Shown piece by piece: positions 1 through 7,886 of a stretch of 19,331 nt of DNA. The stretch's first letter is position 1, and the number at the start of each line of letters is the position of its first letter. This stretch comes from Bacteroidales bacterium UBA4363 (GTDB lineage: Bacteria; Bacteroidota; Bacteroidia; Bacteroidales; Paludibacteraceae): the NCBI GenBank assembly GCA_002393965.1, contig DGSL01000030.1, positions 1 to 19,331 on the forward strand, given 5' to 3'. The notes beneath the pieces are model-generated. The model did no database searches, was not told where the DNA came from, and saw nothing but the letters and a program-made list of their open reading frames with translations. The translations under genes were made by a program, and so were the position numbers.

Positions 1-139
1 GACATTTTGGGCTTCGCCTCGGCAGAGTTCGAGTAAACTCGACTCTGTTCTCGGCTCGCTCCATTGTCTTGCTTTACAAGACATTTTGGGCTTCGCCTCG
101 GGATAACAAATAAATTTGTTCTCCTCTCGGCTCGCTCCA
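1..139. repeat. Two-copy intergenic repeat with hairpin-forming variable cores
   Basis: Two modules share the same edges but have different centres. A 22-base left edge (containing GGGCTTCGCCTCGG) occurs at 1-22 and again, identically, at 80-101. A 15-base right edge (TCTCGGCTCGCTCCA) occurs at 49-63 and again at 125-139. Each core between the edges is an inverted repeat of unrelated sequence: arms 23-33/38-47 with a TAAA loop and one bulged T, and arms 105-111/114-120 with a 2-base loop. A third hairpin, TGTCTTG/CAAGACA (65-71/77-83), bridges the two modules. No open reading frame is convincing here. The array may continue beyond the left end of the window. The pattern resembles a dispersed intergenic repeat family, but its role is unknown. 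Confidence 0.8.
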
Positions 140-260
140 AAATTGGACTATGGGGTGGTTTTGGTTGTGTTATTCTTCTGTTCTACTTTATAGGATATTC
201 TGGGTGTTGTTTTTGTTTCTTTTGAGTTGGTAAAAACGTGTGTCAGTGAAATAAAAGGAG

Positions 261-268
261 TATTTTTG
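261..268 (+). promoter_or_regulatory. Candidate promoter -7 box for miaB
   Basis: TATTTTTG matches the Bacteroidetes TAnnTTTG -7 element and lies about 55 bases upstream of the miaB ATG. No good TTG -33 box is present at the expected 19-21 base spacing, so this is a weak prediction. Apart from this box, the stretch from 140 to 322 shows only T/G-rich sequence and a purine-rich AGGAAGAG (306-313) that could serve as the miaB ribosome binding site. Confidence 0.4.
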
Positions 269-322
269 TTCCCTGATTCGGTTTGATTATTCATTTAATA
301 TACGCAGGAAGAGCAATTACAG

Positions 323-1645
323 ATGAGCAAGAAGGTATATATCAAGACGTATGGCTGTCAGATGAACGAGGCGGACAGTGAGGTTGTCGCCTCCATATTG
401 GGCATGGAGGGTTATGAGCCGTGTTCGAGTGAGGAGGAAGCGGAGTTGGTGATTCTGAACACGTGTTCGGTGCGTGACAATGCGGAGCAGAAGGTATTGG
501 GACATATCCGGGAGTTGCAGGCCAAAGGGAAGGGAAAGGTTCGTCATATCGGTGTTATCGGCTGCATGGCTGAGCGCATGAAAGAGGAGTTGATAGAGAA
601 GCATCATGTCGATTTCGTTGTCGGTCCGGATGCGTATCTGGATTTGCCCAACATGGTGGGTGCGGTAGAGAAGGGAGAGAAAGCCATCAATGTCACGTTG
701 TCGAAAACGGAAACGTACAAGGATGTCGTCCCAGCGCGTCTGGGCAATCCCATGAGCGGGTATATCTCCATTATGCGCGGATGCAACAACTTCTGCAGTT
801 ATTGCATTGTTCCCTATACGAGAGGAAGAGAGCGTAGTCGTGACGTGCGGAGTATCCTGCGTGAGTTGGACGATCTCCGTGAGCGTGGTTATCGTGAGGT
901 CATCCTATTGGGTCAGAATGTCAATTCGTATCATTATGAAACGGAGGAAGGTACGGTGGACTTCCCTGACCTTCTGGAACGTGTTGCCGAGGCGGCGCCT
1001 GACTTATGGATCCGATTTACGACCTCGCATCCGAAAGACATGAGTGACCGTACGCTGGAAGTGATCGCCGCGCATGCCAACCTATGTAAGAGCATCCATC
1101 TGCCGGTGCAGTCCGGCAGTGACCGGATACTGAAACTGATGAACCGCAAATATACCCGTCAGTGGTATCTGGATCGGATTGCCTCTATCCGTCGCATCCT
1201 GCCTGAGTGTACGATCAGTACGGATGTCTTCTGTGGATTCCATGGGGAGAGCGAGGAGGATCATCAGCAGACGTTGCGTCTGATGGAGGAGGTCGGTTTT
1301 GACATGGCGTTCATGTTCAAGTACAGCGAGCGTCCGGGCACGTATGCGTCGGAGCATCTGCCAGACGATGTTCCGGAAGAGGTCAAGGTAAGGAGACTGA
1401 ATGAGATCATCGCCTTGCAGGGTCGTCTCTCAGCGGAGTCGAACAAGCGAGATATCGGCAAGACGTTTGACGTATTGATCGAGGGTTATTCGAAACGGAG
1501 TCGGGAAGACTTCTTCGGAAGGAGTTCGCAGAACAAGGCTATCGTATTCCCCAAAGAGGGTCTGAAGATCGGCCAGAAGGTAAAGGTAAGGGTAGAGGAG
1601 GTCACCTCTGCCACGCTGAAGGGACATGTGGTCGGTCAGTCCTAA
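323..1645 (+). CDS. miaB: tRNA-2-methylthio-N6-dimethylallyladenosine synthase MiaB
   Basis: This cytoplasmic radical-SAM methylthiotransferase adds the 2-methylthio group to i6A37 in tRNAs reading UNN codons. The 440 residues match the usual family length. The N-terminal MTTase domain carries the auxiliary cluster cysteines C12, C48 and C81. The radical-SAM CxxxCxxC motif is C154, C158 and C161 within MRGCNNFCSYC. A TRAM-like RNA-binding tail occupies roughly the last 65 residues. The start is supported by AGGAAGAG nine bases upstream and by the standard MxKKVYIKTYGCQMN opening. The gene stands alone, converges with rpsO, and ends at a shared terminator. It is not part of the glycan island. 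MtaB and RimO paralogues are less likely given the YGCQMN start and the NTCSVRDNAEQK motif. Confidence 0.97.
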   Translation: MSKKVYIKTYGCQMNEADSEVVASILGMEGYEPCSSEEEAELVILNTCSVRDNAEQKVLGHIRELQAKGKGKVRHIGVIGCMAERMKEELIEKHHVDFVVGPDAYLDLPNMVGAVEKGEKAINVTLSKTETYKDVVPARLGNPMSGYISIMRGCNNFCSYCIVPYTRGRERSRDVRSILRELDDLRERGYREVILLGQNVNSYHYETEEGTVDFPDLLERVAEAAPDLWIRFTTSHPKDMSDRTLEVIAAHANLCKSIHLPVQSGSDRILKLMNRKYTRQWYLDRIASIRRILPECTISTDVFCGFHGESEEDHQQTLRLMEEVGFDMAFMFKYSERPGTYASEHLPDDVPEEVKVRRLNEIIALQGRLSAESNKRDIGKTFDVLIEGYSKRSREDFFGRSSQNKAIVFPKEGLKIGQKVKVRVEEVTSATLKGHVVGQS

Positions 1646-1663
1646 CAGGGAAGTATTGAAAAC

Positions 1664-1698
1664 AAAAAACCTCTTGAAGAAATTCAAGAGGTTTTTTT
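1664..1698. terminator. Bidirectional rho-independent terminator between miaB and rpsO
   Basis: A perfect 9-bp stem, CCTCTTGAA (1670-1678) with TTCAAGAGG (1683-1691), closes a GAAA loop. It is flanked by six A residues on the left (1664-1669) and seven T residues on the right (1692-1698). It can therefore stop both miaB (+) and rpsO (-), whose stop codons lie 18-25 bases away on either side. Confidence 0.93.
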
Positions 1699-1715
1699 GT
1701 TTTGTTGAAAGATTT

Positions 1716-1985
1716 TTACTTTCTCAATCCGAGTTTCTTAATCAACGCACGATAACGTTCGATATCGCGGTCTTTCAGATAGTCGAGCAAGCGGCGGCGT
1801 TTACCTACGAGGATGCCGAGCGCTCTTGAGGTCGTATGATCTTTGTGATTTGACTTGAGATGCTCAGTCAAATGGCTGATACGGTAGGAGAACAATGCTA
1901 CCTGGGATTCAACCGACCCGGTATCAGTGTTGGACTTTCCGTACTCGCCGAAGATCTCCTTCTTTTTAGCTGCGTCTAAGTACAT
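1716..1985 (-). CDS. rpsO: 30S ribosomal protein S15
   Basis: S15 is a primary binder of 16S rRNA in the platform of the small subunit. The 89 residues equal the usual length. Hallmarks include the GSVESQVALFSYRISHLTEHLK stretch split around residues 23-44, the HKDH segment, and the C-terminal GKRRRLLDYLK motif, which contacts the three-way rRNA junction. It has its own promoter-like box 42-49 bases upstream of the start and shares a terminator with miaB. It lies on the same strand as, and downstream of, the glycan operon. No terminator is visible between the two, so read-through from the island is possible. Confidence 0.98.
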   Translation of the reverse strand: MYLDAAKKKEIFGEYGKSNTDTGSVESQVALFSYRISHLTEHLKSNHKDHTTSRALGILVGKRRRLLDYLKDRDIERYRALIKKLGLRK

Positions 1986-2026
1986 AGCGTTAAGTGATTA
2001 GATGATATAATTTGAAAAATCGGGTG

Positions 2027-2034
2027 CAAAGATA
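2027..2034 (-). promoter_or_regulatory. Bacteroidetes-type -7 promoter box for rpsO
   Basis: On the minus strand this reads TATCTTTG followed by C, a full match to the TAnnTTTG element and identical to the box ahead of glyS. It sits 42 bases upstream of the rpsO ATG. The -33 region is T-rich (GTTT about 18-21 bases upstream) but lacks an exact TTG. The stretch 2035-2083 up to the end of ptmE shows no hairpin followed by a T run on the minus strand. Confidence 0.65.
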
Positions 2035-2083
2035 ACAAAAAAACTGAAATGAAACGTGCGAAGAGAGAAAAAGGAGAATAAAA

Positions 2084-3124
2084 TCAGAGGTGTCGTGCCA
2101 GATCCTGTGCTTTCTCGAACTCTTGTTTGTTGCCGATATCGATCCAGTAGCCGGAGAGCGGGAATCGTATAACTTTCCGTTTTGCCCGGATGAGTGCCTC
2201 GATGAGATCGGTGGCGTTGAAGAACGTATCCTTCGGGATGAAGGAGTCGATGATTTCCCGTTTGATGAGATAGATGCCGGCGTTTGCGTAATAGGTATAG
2301 GTCGGTTTTTCCATGATGCCGAGAATTTCCCTTTTGTTCTCGATCTGGAAGATGCCGTAGGGAACGTTGATGCTATAGGGCACGGCGGCAACGGAGAGGT
2401 CGGCGTCGAACTCCCGGAAATGGAGATAGAAATCCTCGAGGTTGATATTGGTAAAGAGGTCGCTGTTCATTACGAGCACGGTATCGTGATGGAACTCCTT
2501 GACGAAGAGCACGCTGCCAATGGTCCCTAAATAGTTCGGTTCGCGAACGGTACGTACCGTTATGCCGTTGCGCGGTTGTTCATAGTGCTGTTCAATCTGT
2601 TCCTTCAGGTAGTTGACGGTCACGGAGATATGGTCAATGCCGTAGGAGATGAGGTTATCGATATTGTAGTCGATGATACATTTGTCGCCGACCTTGAGCA
2701 GCGGTTTCGGTGTTTTCTCGGTGAGCGGTCTGAGTCGTTCCCCTTTTCCACCTGCCATGATGACGGCATCGATGGGCAGTCGTGTCTTGAACCTCTCGAG
2801 GTCGAGTACGTCGCAGATATGGTGATTCTCATCCAGAACAGGCACCAGTTTCATTTTTTTATCCCTCTGTTGCTGGATGTGTCTGACATCGTCGTTCACG
2901 CCCTGCAGCAGGAAGTTGAACTCCCGGTGCATGACCTTCTCGAGGTGATCATCGAGCGAAGCCCCTTTGATGAGCGCGCGTCGGACGTCTCCATCGGTCA
3001 GTGTTCCGACCATACGTTCCTCGTTGTCAACGACAAAGAGGACCAGCGGTTCTGGTGCGAGGTCGTTGATTTGTTTCAGTGCCTGAAGCAGTGAATTGTC
3101 TTGTGAAATCAGGTGGTTCTTCAT
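2084..3124 (-). CDS. ptmE: CBS-domain nucleotidyltransferase, probable GlcN(Ac)-1-P guanylyltransferase PtmE
   Basis: This is a two-part protein of 346 residues. A pair of CBS motifs fills residues 1-115 (TDGD at 43-46, the second CBS around 68-112). A sugar-1-phosphate nucleotidyltransferase follows from residue 118, with the NTP-binding loop AGGKGERLRP (124-133), the sugar-phosphate signature EKTPKPLL, the metal-site segment MNSD (219-222) and the C-terminal WIDIG. In Campylobacter jejuni the CBS-NTase PtmE makes the GDP-activated amino sugar that opens the legionaminic acid route. This architecture next to leg genes supports the same job here. Its start overlaps legF by four bases (ATGA), implying translational coupling. 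It is the last gene of the island. The nucleotide and sugar specificity are inferred from context; a mannose-1-P guanylyltransferase-like activity cannot be excluded. Confidence 0.85.
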   Translation of the reverse strand: MKNHLISQDNSLLQALKQINDLAPEPLVLFVVDNEERMVGTLTDGDVRRALIKGASLDDHLEKVMHREFNFLLQGVNDDVRHIQQQRDKKMKLVPVLDENHHICDVLDLERFKTRLPIDAVIMAGGKGERLRPLTEKTPKPLLKVGDKCIIDYNIDNLISYGIDHISVTVNYLKEQIEQHYEQPRNGITVRTVREPNYLGTIGSVLFVKEFHHDTVLVMNSDLFTNINLEDFYLHFREFDADLSVAAVPYSINVPYGIFQIENKREILGIMEKPTYTYYANAGIYLIKREIIDSFIPKDTFFNATDLIEALIRAKRKVIRFPLSGYWIDIGNKQEFEKAQDLARHL

Positions 3125-3810
3125 ACTAATCCTTCGTTTAACAGGAATTCAGCGAAAAGCCAGTCGATCGGAGTGTCGAGATCGACGGAATGGAGTTTGT
3201 CCATCACGTATTTCCGTTTTTTGGGGAATGCAGCCAGCGTCATTTTCCTGAGGCTCTGTGTATTGATAATATAGATTGCGCCATTGTATTCGTAGGCTTT
3301 CGGTACATCCTGGCGTCGGGTAAACGTTCCAGAATCCTTGGAGATGTGCAGAAACCCCTCGTTGTCCTCCTCGAAGCAATTATAGTAGGGGTTGCAGGAT
3401 GCCTCGCAGACCGAAACGACCATATCGATATCGGGTGAATAGAGTTGCATTGCCTCCCTTACGTGTTCGGCGGTGCGGAACGGAGATGTATTCTGTAGCA
3501 GAACGACCGTATCGTAGGCCTTCCCTTTTGACTCGTAGAAATCCAAGGCATGGAGCAGCACCTCGTAGGTCCCAGCGGTATCGGAAGCCAACTCGGTCGG
3601 CCGAACGAAGGGAACGTGGAGTCGGTAGTCCTCGACGCATTGTATAATGGAGGGGTCGTCGGTAGATACGCAGATATTCTCGTCCGCGGTCAGTTCCCGA
3701 GCCACGTCGATAGTATAATAAATCAGGGGTTTGCCGTTCAGCGGTTTCCTGTTCTTGTGCGGAATGCCCTTGCTGCCGCCTCTGGCGGGTATGATAAAGA
3801 GGGAATTCAT
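3121..3810 (-). CDS. legF: CMP-legionaminic acid synthetase (acylneuraminate cytidylyltransferase family)
   Basis: This enzyme activates a nonulosonic acid with CTP to the CMP-sugar used by transferases. The 229 residues match LegF/NeuA/PseF cytidylyltransferases. The N-terminal CTP-binding motif is PARGGSKGIP (8-17) followed by KN, then LQNTSPFR (105-112). The C-terminal segment HSVDLDTPIDW (207-217) carries the conserved acidic residues of the family. It overlaps legG and ptmE by four bases at each end (ATGA), so it is translated as part of a coupled block. CMP-Neu5Ac or CMP-pseudaminic synthetase are the alternatives by sequence. The surrounding legB-legC-legH-legG set favours legionaminic acid, because a pseudaminic pathway would need PseG rather than a hydrolysing epimerase. 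Confidence 0.87.
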   Translation of the reverse strand: MNSLFIIPARGGSKGIPHKNRKPLNGKPLIYYTIDVARELTADENICVSTDDPSIIQCVEDYRLHVPFVRPTELASDTAGTYEVLLHALDFYESKGKAYDTVVLLQNTSPFRTAEHVREAMQLYSPDIDMVVSVCEASCNPYYNCFEEDNEGFLHISKDSGTFTRRQDVPKAYEYNGAIYIINTQSLRKMTLAAFPKKRKYVMDKLHSVDLDTPIDWLFAEFLLNEGLV

Positions 3811-4976
3811 AATGGGATATCGTAGAAATGTTTCTGTCGGAGTTGATTTAGCGGGAAGTCGCGCAAGACGCGGAGGATAGCCAGAGCTGTTCCTTCCTTC
3901 TCATAGGGGTTGTGAACCTGTCTTGCCTGTTGTCGGAATTGAGGAGAGAGGATGGTATCCAACCCCTTCAGGATTGAGTCCTTATCGGTGAGGCAGTGGC
4001 AGACACTCTCGCAGGCGATGCGTCCCTTCTGCCGGTCGCCGATATTGAGAGTAGGAATGCCGAACGAAGGCGTCTCGAGCAGTCCGCTCGAGCTGTTTCC
4101 GATAACTGCTCCCACGTGTCGCATAGCGGCAAAATAGCGTTTCTGTCCGAGTGACTTAAACGCTCTGGTCCGGTCCGGGTTATTCCGGACAAAAGACAGG
4201 ATATTCTCTGTTATCTCGCGGTTGCCGGCATCTGAATTGGGGAGGGTAAAGATAATCTTGAGCTCCTTGCGTTGGTCAAGAGCAAGGAGGAAGTTCCGGA
4301 TGTCGTCCTCGGGTGACGAGGAGCCCCAGGTGACGGGGTGATACGTAGCCAGGAGTGTCTGTCGGTCCAGCGGTAGTTGGACGAACTGTTCGACCTCTTC
4401 CTTTTTCGGCAGAGACAGTTTCCGAATATTCTCCACCCCGAGTGCACCGACGCAGAAGACGTGATCCGGTTGTTCTCCCATTTGAATGATGCGCTTGCGA
4501 TACGCCTCGGTGGCGGGGAAGTGGAGGTGGCTCATCTTCGTGACGGCATGTCGTATGGCATCGTCGTATGCTCCCTCGGTCACTTCCCCTCCGTGGATGT
4601 GGGCGATGGGGATATGTAGAATGAGTGCCGCCGTTGCTGCCGCCAGTATCTCGTAACGGTCGCCGAGAACGAGCAGGAGGTCGGGTCGGAGTTCATCGAG
4701 CGCCTGTGCGAAACCATCCAATGCGCGTGAGACAGAATGGATTGTCTCGGAGGCACTGTCCTCTGCCGAGTCGTCGATGATGGGCACTTTGCTGTCTATC
4801 GTGAAGCCATCCGCCTCTATTTCCTTGTACGTATTGCCGTAGCGGGGGGAGAGGTGCATATTGGTTACGATGAGTTGGAGGCGCAAGAGAGGTTCCTCCT
4901 GAATGAGACGCATCAGTCGGCTCATCAGTCCGTATTCAGCCCTTGTACCGGTCACAACCGCTATTTTCCGTTCCAT
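3807..4976 (-). CDS. legG: Hydrolysing NDP-sugar 2-epimerase, legionaminic pathway (NeuC/LegG family)
   Basis: This enzyme removes the nucleotide from the NDP-linked 2,4-diacetamido sugar and inverts C2, giving the manno-configured precursor for LegI. The 389 residues are typical of the family. Recognisable motifs are GTRAEYG (10-16), GDRYE (105-109), HIHGGEVTEG (126-135) and GNSSSG (293-298), the last in the nucleotide-binding half of this GT-B-like fold. NeuC acting on UDP-GlcNAc for sialic acid looks almost identical. The choice of LegG rests on the legB/legC/legH/ptmE neighbours. Its ATG shares one base with the legI stop codon (TGATG) and its 3' end overlaps legF by four bases. In place of the commoner TGMHLS the protein has TNMHLS (38-43). 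Confidence 0.86.
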   Translation of the reverse strand: MERKIAVVTGTRAEYGLMSRLMRLIQEEPLLRLQLIVTNMHLSPRYGNTYKEIEADGFTIDSKVPIIDDSAEDSASETIHSVSRALDGFAQALDELRPDLLLVLGDRYEILAAATAALILHIPIAHIHGGEVTEGAYDDAIRHAVTKMSHLHFPATEAYRKRIIQMGEQPDHVFCVGALGVENIRKLSLPKKEEVEQFVQLPLDRQTLLATYHPVTWGSSSPEDDIRNFLLALDQRKELKIIFTLPNSDAGNREITENILSFVRNNPDRTRAFKSLGQKRYFAAMRHVGAVIGNSSSGLLETPSFGIPTLNIGDRQKGRIACESVCHCLTDKDSILKGLDTILSPQFRQQARQVHNPYEKEGTALAILRVLRDFPLNQLRQKHFYDIPL

Positions 4977-5992
4977 CAGAGTTCTATTAAATCGTCTTCA
5001 TTGAAATCGTGTTTAGCCTTCTGTCCGATCACCTCGTTCCATCGCATGGGTGAGATGCCAGACCCGGGTCTCTTGACGGTGAGGTTCTGTTCGGAGAGGA
5101 GTTCGCCGGCTTTGATCCTCGTTGCCGCTACGATACTCTTGCGAGCGACCGCCATATTCTTGCGTTCGGAAGGAGAGATAGTCTTGTGTCCGTCGCCGAG
5201 GGCACTCTCGACATTTCGTATGGCGTTCACCATCGCCTTCAGTTCGTCTGGTTCAAGGCTTGCCTTGTGGTCGGGTCCCTCCATATTGCGGTCCAGCGTG
5301 AAATGCTTCTCAATGACGGAAGCGCCCATAGCGACGGCGGCGATGGGCACTTCGATGCCTCTGGTATGGTCGGAGTAGCCGACGGAGACATCGAAGCGGT
5401 TCCGGATCTCGATCATGGCCCGCAGGTTCACATCCTCATAAGGAGTGGGGTAGTCCGTATTGCAGTGAAGCAGTGTGATCTGTTCCTTATGGAGACCGTT
5501 GCCGAGCAGGACCTCCAGAGCGGCTTCGATATCATTCATTTCGCACATGCCAGTGGAGAGTATTACCTCCTCGCCGAACGAAGCCACCTTCCGAAGGTAG
5601 GGATAGTTGGTCACCTCGCCGGACGGGACCTTCCAGAGTCCGAGATGCAGGTCATGCAGGAACTCGATGCTTTCCAAGTCGAAAGCCGTGGAGAAGAAAC
5701 GGATGTTTCTCTGGCGGCAGTGTTGAATAATCTCCAGATGGTCGGAAGGTGAGAGTTCCAGTTTTCTCAGCATGGAGAGTTGGCTGTCGTCCTGTTGAGC
5801 CGCTCCGATGTTTCTCTTCTGATAGTCAGCCTGTCGGGCGTTTCTGGAGACGAGTTTCTCGGACCGGAATGTCTGGAACTTGATGATGTCCGCCCCTGCG
5901 TCGGCTGCCATATCCACCAATTGTTTTGCTAAATGGAGCGAACCATTGTGGTTGACTCCTGCCTCTGCTATGATCAGCGTATGATGTGTCAT
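4976..5992 (-). CDS. legI: N,N'-diacetyllegionaminate synthase (NeuB family)
   Basis: This PEP-dependent aldol condensation enzyme forms the nine-carbon nonulosonic acid. The 338 residues contain an N-terminal TIM-barrel domain (about 1-270) opening with IAEAGVNHNG (8-17). It includes KFQTFRSEKL, and the probable metal-binding histidines lie in GYSDHTRG (H209) and IEKHFTLD (H230). A C-terminal SAF/antifreeze-like domain (about 283-338) carries RPGSGI (308-313), which shapes the substrate pocket in NeuB. The start overlaps legH by four bases (ATGA). NeuB (Neu5Ac) and PseI are close alternatives. The gene set supports legionaminic acid as product. Confidence 0.9.
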   Translation of the reverse strand: MTHHTLIIAEAGVNHNGSLHLAKQLVDMAADAGADIIKFQTFRSEKLVSRNARQADYQKRNIGAAQQDDSQLSMLRKLELSPSDHLEIIQHCRQRNIRFFSTAFDLESIEFLHDLHLGLWKVPSGEVTNYPYLRKVASFGEEVILSTGMCEMNDIEAALEVLLGNGLHKEQITLLHCNTDYPTPYEDVNLRAMIEIRNRFDVSVGYSDHTRGIEVPIAAVAMGASVIEKHFTLDRNMEGPDHKASLEPDELKAMVNAIRNVESALGDGHKTISPSERKNMAVARKSIVAATRIKAGELLSEQNLTVKRPGSGISPMRWNEVIGQKAKHDFNEDDLIEL

Positions 5993-6624
5993 GAGCGTCG
6001 TATTTTCAGGATAGCAGGATTGCCGGAATAGATACCTGGTTTGAGCAGTGATTTCCGTACGAGCGATCCAGCTCCCACGATGATATTATCAGCGACGGAG
6101 ATACCGTTAGCCAGAACGGATCCGCTTCCGATGAAGACCTTGTTCCCCACATGGCAGTCTCCGTTGACCATGACACCGGTAGAGATATGGCATTGGTCGC
6201 CGACGGAAGCGTCGTGTTCGATATTGCAGAACGTATTGAGAATGACGTTGTTACCGATTACGGCACCTGCATTGACGAAAGCGCGGTGCATGATGACGGT
6301 TCCTTCGCCGATGGAAGCGTGGTCGGACACGTAGGCAGAGGAAGCGATGACGGTTGCCAGCCGTGCGCCACAATCCTTGATCCTGTCATAGAGTCGGACA
6401 CGCAGGTCAGCCTCCTTGATGAACCCTACGGTGATGATGAACTCTGCCTTGTGAGTATAGGAAGCGATATCATCGTCGTTTCCGATGACGGGAATATTCA
6501 AAACGGAATCGCCGATGCGTTCCGGTCGGTCGAGGATGCCGAGAATCTGGCGCTGGTTTCCTATCGCCTCAATGACAGACTTACAATGTCCGCCGCCGCC
6601 AACAAGAATCAAAGGTTTACACAT
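5989..6624 (-). CDS. legH: Sugar N-acetyltransferase, NeuD/PglD/LegH family
   Basis: Expected to acetylate the 4-amino group made by LegC, using acetyl-CoA. The 211 residues start with a short Rossmann-like nucleotide-sugar-binding domain marked by GGGGHCK (9-15). A left-handed beta-helix of hexapeptide repeats follows from about residue 95 to 190. H137 in NIEHDAS corresponds to the general-base histidine of PglD-like enzymes. It is inserted between legC (4-base gap) and legI (4-base overlap), exactly where the pathway needs it. NeuD-type O-acetyltransferases of sialic acid belong to the same family, so O-acetylation is the main alternative. The presence of LegB and LegC just upstream makes the N-acetyltransferase role more likely. 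Confidence 0.83.
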   Translation of the reverse strand: MCKPLILVGGGGHCKSVIEAIGNQRQILGILDRPERIGDSVLNIPVIGNDDDIASYTHKAEFIITVGFIKEADLRVRLYDRIKDCGARLATVIASSAYVSDHASIGEGTVIMHRAFVNAGAVIGNNVILNTFCNIEHDASVGDQCHISTGVMVNGDCHVGNKVFIGSGSVLANGISVADNIIVGAGSLVRKSLLKPGIYSGNPAILKIRRS

Positions 6625-6628
6625 ATAA

Positions 6629-7849
6629 TCACTCTTTCGGTAAATCAGAAGGACGAACAGAACTCGGTATATTCACTACCCGGTCCGCAAAATATACAGT
6701 ATTCTTCAATCCATCGTTCTCGCACTTCTCAAACATAGGAAGCCGGTTCATCAGTTCCCAGATAGGCCGTGTCATCACGCCGTTGTCGTTTGTCTGAGTC
6801 AGGAAGTCCTGTTGTGCCTTCTTATCAGGCATGATGACCACGTTGAGCCAGTAGTTAGAGCACGTATCGGGGGAATCCACGAAGAACTCAATGTCCGGGA
6901 TATTCCTGAAGAACGCTTCGTATTCGGCTGCCACCCTGCGTTTGCTTGCCACGTAGTCATCCAGGTGTTCCAGCTGTGCGCAACCGAGAGCGGCATTGAT
7001 ATTAGGCATCCGGTAGTTGAAACCGATATGGTCGTGTCGGAACTCCCAACGGTGAGGTATCTTAGCCTGTGTGGTGATATGCTTGGCGAAGTCGCCTAAC
7101 TCCTCATCGTTGAAAAGCATCATACCTCCGCCGCCTGTAGTAATCGTCTTGTTGCCATTGAAAGACAGCGCCCCGATTTTACCGAATGTTCCAGTGTGTC
7201 GGCCTTTGTACCTGGAGCCGATACTCTCAGCCGCATCCTCGATCAGTTCGATATGCCATTCGTTGCAGATGTCGGCAATCTCCTCTATTCGAGCGGGGTG
7301 TCCAAACGTGTGCATCGGAACACAGGCCTTGATACGCCGTCCCGTATTCTTATTATAGCAAGCCAGGGTGTCTTCGCGAAACGCGAAATCGTGGTACTTA
7401 TCCAGTTCGCCCAAGCGGGAATTCATCCGCACCTCCGCATTCTTCCGCAGCCATTCCTTCAGTGCGTCGGGCGAAAGTCCCATTGTAGAGCGGTCCACAT
7501 CCAGGAAAACGGGGTATGCTCCGATGTAGCTCAGGGCGTTTTCGGTAGCGATGAACGTCAGCGCCTGAGTCAGCACTTCGTCGTCACGCTTCACGCCCAC
7601 GAGCAGCAGGCTCATGTGCAGCGCGTTGGTTCCGCTGACGCAGACCACGGCGCGTTTGCAGCCCGTATAGAGCGCCATGTCGCGTTCGAATCGGTCCACG
7701 AAATTTCCGACGCTTGACACGAAAGTCGAGTCGATACATTCGTTCAGGTACTTCTTCTCGTTGCCGACGAACAGGGGCACCGACAGAGGGACGAAATCTG
7801 CGTTCCCGTACAGTTCGTGTATAAAATCAGTAATTTTTTTGTACGACAT
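6629..7849 (-). CDS. legC: PLP-dependent sugar aminotransferase LegC (DegT/DnrJ/EryC1/StrS family)
   Basis: Expected to transfer an amino group from glutamate to the 4-keto carbon made by LegB. The 406 residues show the family hallmarks: VSGTNALH (71-78) for cofactor phosphate binding, VPMHTFGHP, IEDAAESIGS with the ring-stacking aspartate near 215, and the Schiff-base lysine K234 in SFNGNKTITTGGGGMM. The start is backed by AGAAGAGG directly ahead of the ATG. Four bases separate it from legH and 37 from legB. The opening YGNADFVPLSVP resembles the LegC branch rather than the PseC branch, a judgement from memory of the family, not an alignment. Confidence 0.88.
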   Translation of the reverse strand: MSYKKITDFIHELYGNADFVPLSVPLFVGNEKKYLNECIDSTFVSSVGNFVDRFERDMALYTGCKRAVVCVSGTNALHMSLLLVGVKRDDEVLTQALTFIATENALSYIGAYPVFLDVDRSTMGLSPDALKEWLRKNAEVRMNSRLGELDKYHDFAFREDTLACYNKNTGRRIKACVPMHTFGHPARIEEIADICNEWHIELIEDAAESIGSRYKGRHTGTFGKIGALSFNGNKTITTGGGGMMLFNDEELGDFAKHITTQAKIPHRWEFRHDHIGFNYRMPNINAALGCAQLEHLDDYVASKRRVAAEYEAFFRNIPDIEFFVDSPDTCSNYWLNVVIMPDKKAQQDFLTQTNDNGVMTRPIWELMNRLPMFEKCENDGLKNTVYFADRVVNIPSSVRPSDLPKE

Positions 7850-7886
7850 CCTCTTCTAACAAATTTATAGCGTTCTGTATCTGGCC

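Noticed and set aside
1..139. CRISPR array
   Set aside because: Only two modules are present, each with two different constant edges and self-complementary cores rather than one repeat with unique spacers, and no cas genes are nearby.
7860..7867. TAAATTTG on the minus strand as an internal promoter for legC
   Set aside because: It matches the loose TAnnTTTG pattern, but only 10 bases separate it from the ATG and no -33 TTG is present.
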